NCBI RefSeq assembly: GCF_016526145.1
Contig: NZ_JADDUE010000010.1
Location: 211,940-275,939, forward strand
DNA: 64,000 bases
Origin: Saccharopolyspora galaxeae
GTDB lineage: Bacteria > Actinomycetota > Actinomycetes > Mycobacteriales > Pseudonocardiaceae
Direction: 5' to 3'
Under the pieces are notes generated by a model, which was given only the letters and a program-made list of their open reading frames with translations, made no database searches and was not told the origin of the DNA. The position numbers and the translations under genes were made by a program. Shown here in pieces: positions 1-8,198 of this stretch (position 1 is the first letter of the stretch; every line of letters begins with the position of its first letter).

Positions 1-183
1 AACCTCGTCCAATACCGGATTTTTCTCGCCCAACAGGCTCGCTGCGGTGGCACGCACGACACCCGCCAAACTGGACGCCGGCAGCCGGTCCGCCTCCACA
101 GTGTCGTGTGCACCCTCGCCGCCCTGCCCGCTGGCCACGCGGAACGGCGAGTGGAACGTAATCTCGAAATCAAGCCGGGTCAT
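1..183 (-). CDS. RAMP-superfamily Cas protein (Csm3/Cmr4-like), 5' part only
   Basis: The gene starts at 183 and runs off the left edge, so about 60 residues are visible. They begin MTRLDFEITFHSPFRVASGQ and continue with a glycine-rich stretch and then an LPASSLAGVVR segment. This is the usual N-terminus of backbone RAMP subunits of type III complexes: a beta strand, a Gly-rich loop, then the 'LPxSSLxGxxR' helix. Such proteins polymerise along the crRNA, and Csm3/Cmr4 types also cut target RNA. The start lies 14 bp inside the end of the Cas10 gene, so the two are translationally coupled. More cas genes are expected beyond the edge. Which RAMP family it belongs to cannot be settled from the fragment. 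Confidence 0.8.
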   Translation of the reverse strand, partial: MTRLDFEITFHSPFRVASGQGGEGAHDTVEADRLPASSLAGVVRATAASLLGEKNPVLDEV

Positions 184-1501
184 GCCACCACCAGGTCATC
201 CCGAGCGCGTCGGCCAGTGTGAGTTGCTCGCCGAACGGTTCCAGCACCTCCGTGGAGCCAACTCGCGCCGCGTGTGCGGCCACCTCTGCGGAATTCCCGC
301 CGTGCGTGCGGGTCAGGTCGGCGAGCCGCTGACGCGCGGACTGTTTCAGCGCTGCCAAGTCGCTCAGCGCTGTCCGGTAAGTCTGGAAGGTCTGCAGCGT
401 GATCGCGTCACGATCGATTGGTTCGCGTCCATCGCGGGTCGTGTCGTGCCACGCGAGCGACGCGGCTTTGCCGGAGGTTCGGACTTTGGCCCGTCGCAGC
501 AACGATTTCGCGAGCTCGTTGACCTGGAACAGCGGGACCGCGTAGTGGTGGAAAACGATCCCGGCTGACAAGGTCGGAAGGCCCTGGATGCCGGTGGCGC
601 CGGTGTTGACCCCGAGCCGGTCGTGGAACTCGCCGAGCAGCGCTTCAGCGAACTGCCACGCACGGTGCGCGGGCACGCTGACCAGCACGTCGTCGCCGCC
701 GACTAGGTGCGGGACGATCGGCAGCGAAGTGTCGCCGTCACGGCGGATCATGCGGACCGCGGAGGTCAGCGCGTGCCAGGTGGAGTCGTCGATCGCCGCG
801 GGGTAGTCGGTCTTGTCCTTGCGGCGCTTGAGTTTTTGACGCTCGGTAATGAACCTTCCGATCGCGTTTCCGTCCGCATAGACCAGCGCCAGATGGGTCT
901 CGCTACCGTCCAGTCCGGCCAGTTTCGGGAACTCGTCCGGTACTGCGGCGCCAGGATGACCGAGCCGTGCCAACAGTTCCGCCTCGGCGAACGGAACTCG
1001 CTCCTTGCGCTCGGCACGCCCGGCCGCCTCATCGCGAGCCGCGCATTCCACGCACAACGCAGCGTCGTGATCCCGTCTTCCCGATGTGGCGGGCAATGTG
1101 CTGCACCATCCGCACGGACGAGCCGCAGGCCAATCAGCGGCGGGCGCGGGCCATTCCTCGTCGTGCACGGGATCTTGTGCGCGCGCCCGCGTGTAGGTAT
1201 CGCCGCGGAAACCTTTCACCGACAGCGACGCGGCCGGCATCCAGTCCCGCAGGTGCTGAACGACGCGCTGTTCCACCGGTTCTCGATTCCCGTGCAATAT
1301 CAGGGAAACCACGCCGTCGATCCGTCCGGCGGACTCGTTGATCTCGGCGGCGCCGTCCAGTCCGTCGAGGACTTTGCGGACCTCATCAGGCGCGGTAGCT
1401 TGGCTGATCAGCGTCGATCCGCCACGGCGGCCGCGCAGCTTCGGAGTGCGGGTGAGCCACGACTGGATCTGCACCACGCCGATGTCCAGGTAGTCCGTCA
1501 C
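170..1501 (-). CDS. cas10: Cas10-like type III CRISPR protein with intact GGDD motif
   Basis: A 443-residue protein starting at a GTG that overlaps the stop of the upstream RAMP gene (GTGA). It has a CxxC...CxxC zinc-ribbon pair near residues 125-155 (CGWC, CVEC), then the first palm strand with YADGNAIGRF near 205, and a VGGDDVLVSVP motif near 265. GGDD is the metal site used by Cas10 to make cyclic oligoadenylates. No HD-nuclease motif is visible at the N-terminus, and the protein is much shorter than typical Csm1/Cmr2 (700-1000 residues). The expected activity is signalling rather than ssDNA cleavage. This agrees with the SAVED-type effector encoded 2 kb away. Subtype is uncertain; a small III-B/III-D-like variant is possible. 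Confidence 0.85.
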   Translation of the reverse strand: MTDYLDIGVVQIQSWLTRTPKLRGRRGGSTLISQATAPDEVRKVLDGLDGAAEINESAGRIDGVVSLILHGNREPVEQRVVQHLRDWMPAASLSVKGFRGDTYTRARAQDPVHDEEWPAPAADWPAARPCGWCSTLPATSGRRDHDAALCVECAARDEAAGRAERKERVPFAEAELLARLGHPGAAVPDEFPKLAGLDGSETHLALVYADGNAIGRFITERQKLKRRKDKTDYPAAIDDSTWHALTSAVRMIRRDGDTSLPIVPHLVGGDDVLVSVPAHRAWQFAEALLGEFHDRLGVNTGATGIQGLPTLSAGIVFHHYAVPLFQVNELAKSLLRRAKVRTSGKAASLAWHDTTRDGREPIDRDAITLQTFQTYRTALSDLAALKQSARQRLADLTRTHGGNSAEVAAHAARVGSTEVLEPFGEQLTLADALGMTWWWHDPA

Positions 1502-3447
1502 GAGCGGTCCTCGCCCTTCTTGACGATGGGTATCGACTGGTCGGCTTCCTCGGCGAACGGCAGAGTCCGCAGTGGACGGCCGTTGCGTTGTTTACCGGCG
1601 TCGCGGTCGCGATCGGGCGTGGTCTCGGCGCCGGAGGTCTGCTGCCAGAACTCGAATCCGTCGTCGAAGTCCTTGGTTCCGCGCTGGGACCAATCCGCTC
1701 CCGGCGGATACCAGACCTGTTCGGGGTCGTCCTGCGGGCGCAGGACCCGTGCCAGGGCGTTCCAGACATCCCGCACCGCGGGCTCGACGGACTCGCGGAA
1801 AGTTTTGAGCAGTAACGACTTTTCCTCGATGATATCCCGTTCCGGTGCGGAAAGTCCGTAGCGCGCACCGGAAAAGTGCACTTCGCTGGCCTTCGGGTCG
1901 ATCGCCACGCGGCAGGCACCGTAGCCGAGGGGTTTGCCGCCGCCGAGGTGAGTGCGCAGCTGCTCATCTTCGAGTAGGGCGGAAGGTTCCAGCGCAGCGA
2001 TCAGCCCACCGAGCTGCTGCTCATCGATGTCGACGAAAGTGATCGTCGCGGATAATTCCGTGTCCGCGGGAAACGCCTCCGCGGACGAAATGAGTTTCTC
2101 GTTCGTCTGGTGCTGGCGTGCGGCTTCCCGGCCGTTGAGGCGGTCGGTGTGCCAATAGTGCTTGCGGCCACGCAGCTTCCGTGGTGTCGGTTCGTCCGGG
2201 CTGGCTCCCCACTCGCGCAGCGGGGTGTCTTCATACCTGCCGATGTTGGCCGGGTCATTGGTCAGATAGAACTGTCCCGCGCCCGGACTCGGTGCTCCCA
2301 TCGGTGGTAAGGAAAGAGATTTCGGCACGACGTCGTGCTTGGCCACGGCATCACCGAACCGCACATGCCCGCGGTAGGCGCGTTGCGCCGCCCGCTCGTC
2401 CTCCTCGGTGCCGGTCGGGTCGATCGAGCCGAACAAGCGGCAACTCGGGCACAGCTGGTCCGGCCGGTCGCAGGGCAGAAAGCCTGCGGCGCGCTCGCCG
2501 GCGGAGTGTCCGCCGAGGTTGCGCCAGTTCATCGCCAGCCCTACGTGCTCGATCCGGCCGCGATCGTCCAGGTCGACCCAAACCGGCTGGCCCTGCTGGA
2601 GATCTGGCCTCGCCAGGTGCCGTTCGCCGACGGCGTACTGTCGTCCCGGCTCGTTCTTGTCCGGTTTGTGGGTGTACACGATTGGTTCGGTGCGCTGCCC
2701 GTCGGTCTTGTTGAGCTGCGCGGTCCGTTGGTCGTCCGTGTCCTGGACGACCCGCAGGAACTCCGACCACACGTGCTCCGGAACATCGCGCTTTTGATCC
2801 CGGGCCAGTTTCCGGACATGTGCCCGGTACGGGTGCCGGGGGTCGCGGGCACCCGGATCGCTGAGGAACACGACCCATTCCCCGTCGTCGTCCCGTGTCG
2901 CCTGGTCCGGGCGACCGCTTTTGCTGTTCCAGCGCGGGATCTGGAGCCGTTGTCCGGAACGCAGCCCACCGGCGAGGTGGAGATGCTCGAGCAGTTCCTG
3001 GTCCAGCCGGAACTTCTGCGGATCGCCCGGCTCGCACAGACACACCGCGGGTGGTGCGTCGCCCGCGGGCGGCTGGGCGACGACGGCCATGCGGCGGTGT
3101 CTGCGCGACGCGACCACATCTCGGTAGCTCGGCAGGAAGTCGGCGTCGAAAACCCGAAGGCAACTGCCGGTCAGCGTCTCGTGCAGCGACCGGACCGCGC
3201 CCTTCAGCGACGAGCCGGGCACGAACGCGGTGCCGTCCGGGCGCCGTGGCAGCTCGTTGCTCGGCTCGCCATCGGCGTTCTTCGTGCCGTATCCCCTGAT
3301 CAGCAGCGGCGTCCCGGCAGTGATCGTGATGGTTAGTTTTCCGCTCAACAATCGCGGATTTCCCAGGTGCCCGTGCGGCTCTGCCCGCATCGGCGGCTTC
3401 TCCGGAAACGGTACGAACGTGTAGGGATTGATGAAACGGTCGGTCAA
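1498..3447 (-). CDS. Large multi-domain CRISPR RAMP protein (TIGR03986-like)
   Basis: A 649-residue RAMP protein. A first RAMP domain starts around residue 35 (GTPLLIRGYGT), followed by a VPGSSLKGAVRSLHE helix typical of crRNA-backbone subunits. A CPSCRLFGS zinc/loop segment near residue 335 and a C-terminal HLGGGKPLGYGACRV glycine loop near 515 indicate at least a second RAMP fold. The length and the 'CxxCRLFG' plus 'GGGKPLGYG' pairing are those of the long TIGR03986-type RAMP family associated with type III loci. The start is TTG at 3447, chosen because an AGGAGG lies 7 bases upstream. It is the first gene of the leftward operon and overlaps cas10 by 4 bp. Role: scaffold and guide/target binding in the effector complex. 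Confidence 0.85.
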   Translation of the reverse strand: MTDRFINPYTFVPFPEKPPMRAEPHGHLGNPRLLSGKLTITITAGTPLLIRGYGTKNADGEPSNELPRRPDGTAFVPGSSLKGAVRSLHETLTGSCLRVFDADFLPSYRDVVASRRHRRMAVVAQPPAGDAPPAVCLCEPGDPQKFRLDQELLEHLHLAGGLRSGQRLQIPRWNSKSGRPDQATRDDDGEWVVFLSDPGARDPRHPYRAHVRKLARDQKRDVPEHVWSEFLRVVQDTDDQRTAQLNKTDGQRTEPIVYTHKPDKNEPGRQYAVGERHLARPDLQQGQPVWVDLDDRGRIEHVGLAMNWRNLGGHSAGERAAGFLPCDRPDQLCPSCRLFGSIDPTGTEEDERAAQRAYRGHVRFGDAVAKHDVVPKSLSLPPMGAPSPGAGQFYLTNDPANIGRYEDTPLREWGASPDEPTPRKLRGRKHYWHTDRLNGREAARQHQTNEKLISSAEAFPADTELSATITFVDIDEQQLGGLIAALEPSALLEDEQLRTHLGGGKPLGYGACRVAIDPKASEVHFSGARYGLSAPERDIIEEKSLLLKTFRESVEPAVRDVWNALARVLRPQDDPEQVWYPPGADWSQRGTKDFDDGFEFWQQTSGAETTPDRDRDAGKQRNGRPLRTLPFAEEADQSIPIVKKGEDRS

Positions 3448-3540
3448 GCAATGCCTCCTGGGTTCCCCTGCCCGCGACGTGAGGTGAGCGCTCGATCGTG
3501 CGGTAGACTACACGCCGGTTTGAAGCGATCACGGAGAGTC

Positions 3541-4632
3541 ATGCGTAAGGCATTATCGTCGCTGGTCACGGCGCCGAAAAGGGTGGCACTCGCGGATTCT
3601 GCCACTGCGATTGCGGTGGCGTTGGTGACGGCTTCGCTCGCATTGCTGGTGGAAGACCTACTCCCGAAGCCGGGGGAGCGGTACGAGCCGTCCTGGCCAC
3701 GGGTGTCCTTCTTCGCGGTCGTGCTGGTGCTCGTTGTCGTCGGTCGGTACGTCCGTCGTAAGGCGCGTGAGGCGGCTGGAACTTTGGTGAGCATCCAGGT
3801 TCTCGACGAAGGCATGGCTGATCGGACCCGGGGCGAGAACTCTCGGACGGCCGCCCAGAAACGCACCATGTCCATCCGCACGGTCCATCGGTGGCCCGAT
3901 CTGGCCGCGAGTACCGTGGACGGGGTGATCGACGTTGCCGCATTATGCGCGGAAGTGGGCAGGACTGCCGAGTTGCTCATCAACACCGCGCAAGACAACG
4001 AGCGGATCGCGGTAGCGCCGAATCTGCTGTGGCCGATGGCGCTCGGCGTCGGCGGCTACCTCCCACTTGCGGAGTTCGACACCTGTTTCGTCGAACTGTC
4101 CACTCAGGACCGACGTGAATCCGAGGAGTTCGTCCCAGGCCGCAGCACCCTTGAAGGCCTCTCCGATATCGACCTGGCGCCCAGTGAACTGGCGGAGCCG
4201 ACGGGCAACCGAATCGGCGTCGCGGTGACCTTGACTCAGGACGTGCACGCCGGAACGAGCGAAGCCAGACTTCGAGATTTCGGCGTCCGCACGGTCCATC
4301 ACATCGTCCGCCCGGCCGGGGTCGGAACCGCGGAGATGGTCAACGGTCGCCCGCAAATCCACTTCTCCGGAGCGGAGCTGCACGTTCTCGCCAGTGTTGT
4401 GGCCGCGGGACTTGCGAAGATCAAACAATCATGTGGTGAGCGGGAACTGGTCGTTACCGCGCAGATGCCGAAGACGGTCGCGCTCGCAGCCGGTTGGTAC
4501 TTGGCGCAACTGGGCCTGAACTTCTACCGGGGGACTTACCTGTTGCACTACACACCGCAGGACGACGTGAGTAGCCCGATGCGTGTCAAGGAGTCGCACG
4601 ACCCGCGCCCGTTGAACTCCGAGTCGTCGTGA
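3541..4632 (+). CDS. Two-TM protein with SAVED-like C-terminal domain (putative CRISPR-linked membrane effector)
   Basis: 363 residues from ATG 3541, with a GGAGAG ribosome site just upstream; an earlier in-frame start would read back into the divergent RAMP gene. Two hydrophobic segments (about residues 15-40 and 58-75) make a hairpin anchor. The remainder is soluble and ends with a segment near residues 295-340 (LVVTAQMPKTVALAAGWYLA, then FYRGTYLLHY) resembling the terminal part of SAVED domains, which sense cyclic oligonucleotides in CBASS and some type III CRISPR systems. It is divergent from the Cas10 operon, only 93 bp away. I infer a membrane effector opened or activated by Cas10-made cyclic oligoadenylate. 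The SAVED assignment rests on pattern recognition, not an alignment. Confidence 0.6.
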   Translation: MRKALSSLVTAPKRVALADSATAIAVALVTASLALLVEDLLPKPGERYEPSWPRVSFFAVVLVLVVVGRYVRRKAREAAGTLVSIQVLDEGMADRTRGENSRTAAQKRTMSIRTVHRWPDLAASTVDGVIDVAALCAEVGRTAELLINTAQDNERIAVAPNLLWPMALGVGGYLPLAEFDTCFVELSTQDRRESEEFVPGRSTLEGLSDIDLAPSELAEPTGNRIGVAVTLTQDVHAGTSEARLRDFGVRTVHHIVRPAGVGTAEMVNGRPQIHFSGAELHVLASVVAAGLAKIKQSCGERELVVTAQMPKTVALAAGWYLAQLGLNFYRGTYLLHYTPQDDVSSPMRVKESHDPRPLNSESS

Positions 4633-4638
4633 GGTCTT

Positions 4639-5352
4639 GTGTCCGACATCGCGGGCTCCGGCTGCCGACTGCTGACGTTGGCGCTGCCCGAAGGAATCAG
4701 GATCGCGCCACGCCGCGCGGGCATGGTGGCTGCTCTGCTGCGTAAGGCCGTGATGAGCCGGGTTGGCGACCCGCTGCCGCCGGAGATTTCCGGGCATGGA
4801 GCGCAGGATTCGCCGCACGTGGCCTACTTGCCGATGCTGGACGCGGGGCGCGCGGGCGCGAGCGGACAGGTCACCGGAGTCGGAGTGCTGAGCCCGCCCG
4901 GTCGTGCTGACATCGCGGAGTCGATTCGCGATGCGCTGCTGATCGACCAACCGTTCACATTGGACTTTCGCGGCACGCGGCTGCGATTCCGTTTCCCAGC
5001 ACCGGCCGAGATTTCTCTCGAATCGTCTACTTGGTGCGCATCCGCCCGAGTCTGGACGACCGTGACGCCCATCGTGTTGAACCGTTTCCCCGGGCGAGGC
5101 AAGGTAGCCGCCGAGCTGGCACGCACGTGTGTCCGCATGGGACTCGGCGAACCAGCCGCGATCACGGTCGATCGCGACCCACTAACGGAAGGCGGAGTCG
5201 CCCTCGGCCCGGCGGACCTGCCCCGGCGCGAGCGCACTCCGCGCCCCTTCTCCCACGCGACCATCGAATTCCCGGACCCCATCGAGGGCCCACTAATCCT
5301 CGGAGCACAACGCTACCTCGGCATGGGCCTATGCCTTCCGGTCAAGCAGTGA
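4639..5352 (+). CDS. Cas6-like / C-terminal Csb2-type crRNA-processing protein
   Basis: 237 residues from a GTG six bases after the SAVED gene, so the two form an operon. The C-terminus carries FSHATIEFPDPIEGPLILGA followed by QRYLGMGLCLP. This 'SHAxIxFPxPVxGPL..G..R..GLGLxxP' signature ends type I-G/I-U Csb2 (Cas5-Cas6 fusion, GSU0054 family) and gives the G-rich loop of Cas6. Full Csb2 is about twice as long; only the Cas6-like half is present here. Placed immediately before array 1 and convergent with it, it is the obvious candidate to cut the 36-nt hairpin repeat into crRNAs for the type III complex. Catalytic residues cannot be assigned confidently. Confidence 0.7.
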   Translation: MSDIAGSGCRLLTLALPEGIRIAPRRAGMVAALLRKAVMSRVGDPLPPEISGHGAQDSPHVAYLPMLDAGRAGASGQVTGVGVLSPPGRADIAESIRDALLIDQPFTLDFRGTRLRFRFPAPAEISLESSTWCASARVWTTVTPIVLNRFPGRGKVAAELARTCVRMGLGEPAAITVDRDPLTEGGVALGPADLPRRERTPRPFSHATIEFPDPIEGPLILGAQRYLGMGLCLPVKQ

Positions 5353-5415
5353 CGCGGCACTGCTGAACCGAAGCCGAACGCTTGAGATGGGCTGGTCAGG
5401 TTCGGCATGTGGCGC

Positions 5416-6187
5416 CATTCGCGAACGACCGACTCGAGGAGCCGGTGACAGGCGCTGACAGTCGCTAAAGAAGATCCATCAGAGCTGCCGCAGTGAGGGC
5501 CGGCTCGAAGAGCCGGTGACAGGCCGTCGCGTACGCCATGGGCAAGCTCGACGCGCGGCCGCAATGAGGACCGGCTCGAAGAGCCGGTGACAGCGGGCTC
5601 AACCGCATCCGCTGACCACATCAGCCACCAAGCAGCCGCAATGAGGACCGGCTCGAAGAGCCGGTGACAGACTCCTGGATGACTACGACCTGGTGTTGGT
5701 GGATACGCCGCAATGAGGACCGGCTCGAAGAGCCGGTGACAGCGGCGAGACGACGTTGAAGAACGCCGGTCGGGACGTGAGCCGCAATGAGGACCGGCTC
5801 GAAGAGCCGGTGACAGCCGGTGGTGTGCGAGATCGAAACGGAAGCCCTGCTCGCCGCAATGAGGACCGGCTCGAAGAGCCGGTGACAGGGCCGGGGCGCC
5901 ACTCACGTCGCGGGAGGATTCCGCGCCGCAATGAGGACCGGCTCGAAGAGCCGGTGACAGCGGCCGCGAGCGGAATGCCCGCGTTGAGCAGGAACACCGA
6001 GCCGCAATGAGGACCGGCTCGAAGAGCCGGTGACAGCAGGCCGAAGAACCTCCGGGGCTGACGCTTCCGCAGTGGAAGCCGCAATGAGGACCGGCTCGAA
6101 GAGCCGGTGACAGCCGTCGTGCAGCTTCGGCTGGTCGGTATCCACGGACTGGCCGCAATGAGGACCGGCTCGAAGAGCCGGTGACAG
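5416..6187 (-). CRISPR. CRISPR array 1 (12 repeats, 11 spacers; transcribed leftward)
   Basis: Twelve 36-bp repeats start at 5416 (decayed), 5487, 5558, 5635, 5707, 5781, 5853, 5925, 6001, 6078 and 6152 in register, plus spacers of 35-41 bp. Counting the recognisable units gives eleven clear or near-clear repeats with the 5416 unit as the degenerate leader-distal end; one unit at most is debatable. In the RNA sense each repeat begins CTGTCACCGGCTC and ends CATTGCGGC. An 8-bp perfect stem (ACCGGCTC with GAGCCGGT) closes a TTC triloop, which suits Cas6 recognition. Decay at the left and the conserved leader on the right both say transcription and spacer acquisition proceed from the right side. 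Confidence 0.97.
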
Positions 6188-6281
6188 GGCAGCCCGGAAA
6201 AGGGGCCCATGACCTGCGTTTTCAAAGATCATCGCGAGCGGCGGCCGATGGAGATCGCGCCGCCCGGCAGCATCGATCTTA
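6188..6281 (-). promoter_or_regulatory. Leader and promoter of CRISPR array 1
   Basis: This stretch abuts the youngest repeat. It contains a 41-bp block (6218-6258) that recurs perfectly, inverted, in the leader of array 2 (11384-11424). A TAAGAT box in the leftward sense (6276-6281) lies exactly 88 bp from the repeat, the same distance as in array 2. I read it as the -10 element of the array promoter; the conserved core may serve Cas1-Cas2 integration. The rest of the gap to 6417 shows nothing recognisable. Confidence 0.75.
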
Positions 6282-6417
6282 CCTCACGCCAACACCCGCC
6301 CCGACCTGCGCAAACGGTCCGCGAGCGGCTACGCCTGAAAGTCTCGGAACCGGACCGCTCGCACGAACCGGGTGCGATCCCGAAGAGGGGCGCACCCGAT
6401 TCGTGGTCGGCGTCAGC

Positions 6418-8142
6418 TCAAGCCGCTCTTGGCGGGTAGTGCCGATAGCCGACCGCCACGCGAGGCGCATACGCCACGGGCAGGTGCACCCGTTCGCAGA
6501 GTCCGCTCACGGCAGCCAGCTCTTCGGCGTCCACTTTGTACTGGTCTTCTTCTAGTGGAGTGACCGAGTTCAGCCATGGAGGTCCGAGTCCGAGGAACTC
6601 GAAGCGCGGAGTTCGCGGCATCCCTGCGGCCGGCTCCGGTCCGGTCGGCAGTTCGCCGTCATCCTCGTCCGCGGCCGGGGCTGCGTCGGCCAGCGCTTGC
6701 CGGAATGCTTCCTGCAACGCCGGATGGTCCGGCACGAGGATTGCGGCGGGCAGCACGGTGGCACGTGCACGTTCAGTTCCGGTGATCCGCATCGCGCGGG
6801 CGGTGACCTGCGAGATGAACAGGGGAGCGGTCACGTTCGCCGCATAAGCGATCGTGGAGACGTGCGCGCAATCGAACCCTTCGGTGACCATCCGGACCGC
6901 GACGATCCCGCATGAGTTCGGTTCCGCCGCGGCAGACCGGAGTGTTCGCAAGGCTTCTGGTTCGTCGGAGGTGACCAGCCGAGCGAAGTTCCGTCCGGTG
7001 ACGCGGTTCAGTGCGAGCGCGGCACGCCGTGCGACCTGTTGCGTCGGAGCGACGAACAGCAGCTTCAGTGGTTCCGCGTACTCGATCGCGGCCAACTGGT
7101 TCTCCAGCAGCCGGACCGCTTCGGCGACGAAACCGCGCAGCCACTCGTCCGAGGTGCACGCCTGTAGCAGCACCATGTTGCTTTGCGGATCGTCCAGATC
7201 TGCGATCTGGGCCCGAGTTTCCCGCTGGTGGTTGACGTCGACGAACCGCGCCCATCCTGTGTAGGCGAAGAGATCGACCGGACGCAGCAACTTCTTGTCG
7301 ATCAGGTCGCGCGAGGAGACCGAGCAGTCGGCCACTGCCTGCAACTTCGGCCTACCGTCGACGAGCACCCGTTCGTAGCGCACGGTGGAGATGCGACGCT
7401 TGGGGCTGGAGCGGAACAACGTCCCGGTCATGTTCAGCACAGCGGCAGCGTGGATGTCCTTGTCCACCACGTTGCCGATCATGGTTTGCACTGCGGATCC
7501 CCAGGACGCATCGGTCGCGACATGATGTACCTCGTCCAGCACCACCAGCGTCCGCTTGCGCCGCAAGCGCACCGAGTGGGCTCCGGCCGAGTTCTGCACC
7601 GACTGGTAGGTCACGATGATTCCGGGCCGGGAGCGTGTCTCGATGATCCCTCCCGCAGGGTTGCTGTCCAGATCAATCCTCAGTTCGGCCAGGGCGCGGC
7701 GCCATTGCTCGACGAGCGCGGTGTTCGGCACGATCACGACCATCCGCTCGGCATATCCGGCCTCGCGGAGCGACTTGAACACGGATGCCGCGAACACCGT
7801 CTTCCCGGCGGCTCCGGCGGCTTGCAACGTGGCAGAGCCTTCGTAGAAGATCCGCTCCAAAATCACGGGAAGGGCCTGGGCTTGCCACTCCCGCAAGCGT
7901 AGCCCGTCGAACGGTTCGGCATCGCGTCCACCGAGCCGGAGGTTGCAGCGGGCGCACCACGCTTGCATGTTCTCAAGTTCGGTTGGTCCGCCGTTGCACG
8001 TGGCGACCAAGTGTGCGGCGTGCCAGTCGGGTCCGAGGTCGGCGCCGCAGCGCTGGCACCGCCCGTCCGCCCGTTCGTACAGAAGTCGACGTTCGCGCAG
8101 AGACACGCGCCGTTGCGGTGGCTTGTCGCCATGTTCGTCCAT
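6418..8142 (-). CDS. HNH nuclease fused to SF2 (DEAD/DEAH-type) helicase
   Basis: 574 residues. Residues about 28-70 form an HNH finger: CQRCG, then WHAAHLVATCNGG, an asparagine (ENMQ) and a closing CARCN, with both Cys pairs and the central His visible. The helicase core follows: AAGAAGKTVFA (Walker A) near 110, LDEVHH (motif II) near 200, MTGTLF (motif III), LLFVAPTQQ (motif IV), VTEGFDCAHV (motif V) and QVTARAMRI (motif VI). There is no HD domain, so this is not an ordinary Cas3. It lies downstream of the DUF5343-like gene (56 bp gap) with an AGAAAGG ribosome site, inside the two-array CRISPR locus. It could be a Cas3 substitute or a nested independent defence enzyme that unwinds and nicks DNA. 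The domains are clear; the function is inferred. Confidence 0.85.
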   Translation of the reverse strand: MDEHGDKPPQRRVSLRERRLLYERADGRCQRCGADLGPDWHAAHLVATCNGGPTELENMQAWCARCNLRLGGRDAEPFDGLRLREWQAQALPVILERIFYEGSATLQAAGAAGKTVFAASVFKSLREAGYAERMVVIVPNTALVEQWRRALAELRIDLDSNPAGGIIETRSRPGIIVTYQSVQNSAGAHSVRLRRKRTLVVLDEVHHVATDASWGSAVQTMIGNVVDKDIHAAAVLNMTGTLFRSSPKRRISTVRYERVLVDGRPKLQAVADCSVSSRDLIDKKLLRPVDLFAYTGWARFVDVNHQRETRAQIADLDDPQSNMVLLQACTSDEWLRGFVAEAVRLLENQLAAIEYAEPLKLLFVAPTQQVARRAALALNRVTGRNFARLVTSDEPEALRTLRSAAAEPNSCGIVAVRMVTEGFDCAHVSTIAYAANVTAPLFISQVTARAMRITGTERARATVLPAAILVPDHPALQEAFRQALADAAPAADEDDGELPTGPEPAAGMPRTPRFEFLGLGPPWLNSVTPLEEDQYKVDAEELAAVSGLCERVHLPVAYAPRVAVGYRHYPPRAA

Positions 8143-8198
8143 GGCCTTTCTTCTTTCGCTGCGAGCGGGTCCCCCGTCGTCACGGAGGACCCTGGGTG

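Noticed and set aside
5313..6232. Several open frames across array 1 with repeated LSPALRAGPHCG or HRLFEPVLIAA peptides
   Set aside because: They are translations of CRISPR repeats in different frames, not genes.
6418..8142. Calling the helicase Cas3
   Set aside because: It has an HNH finger rather than an HD nuclease, and the helicase motifs are of general SF2 type.
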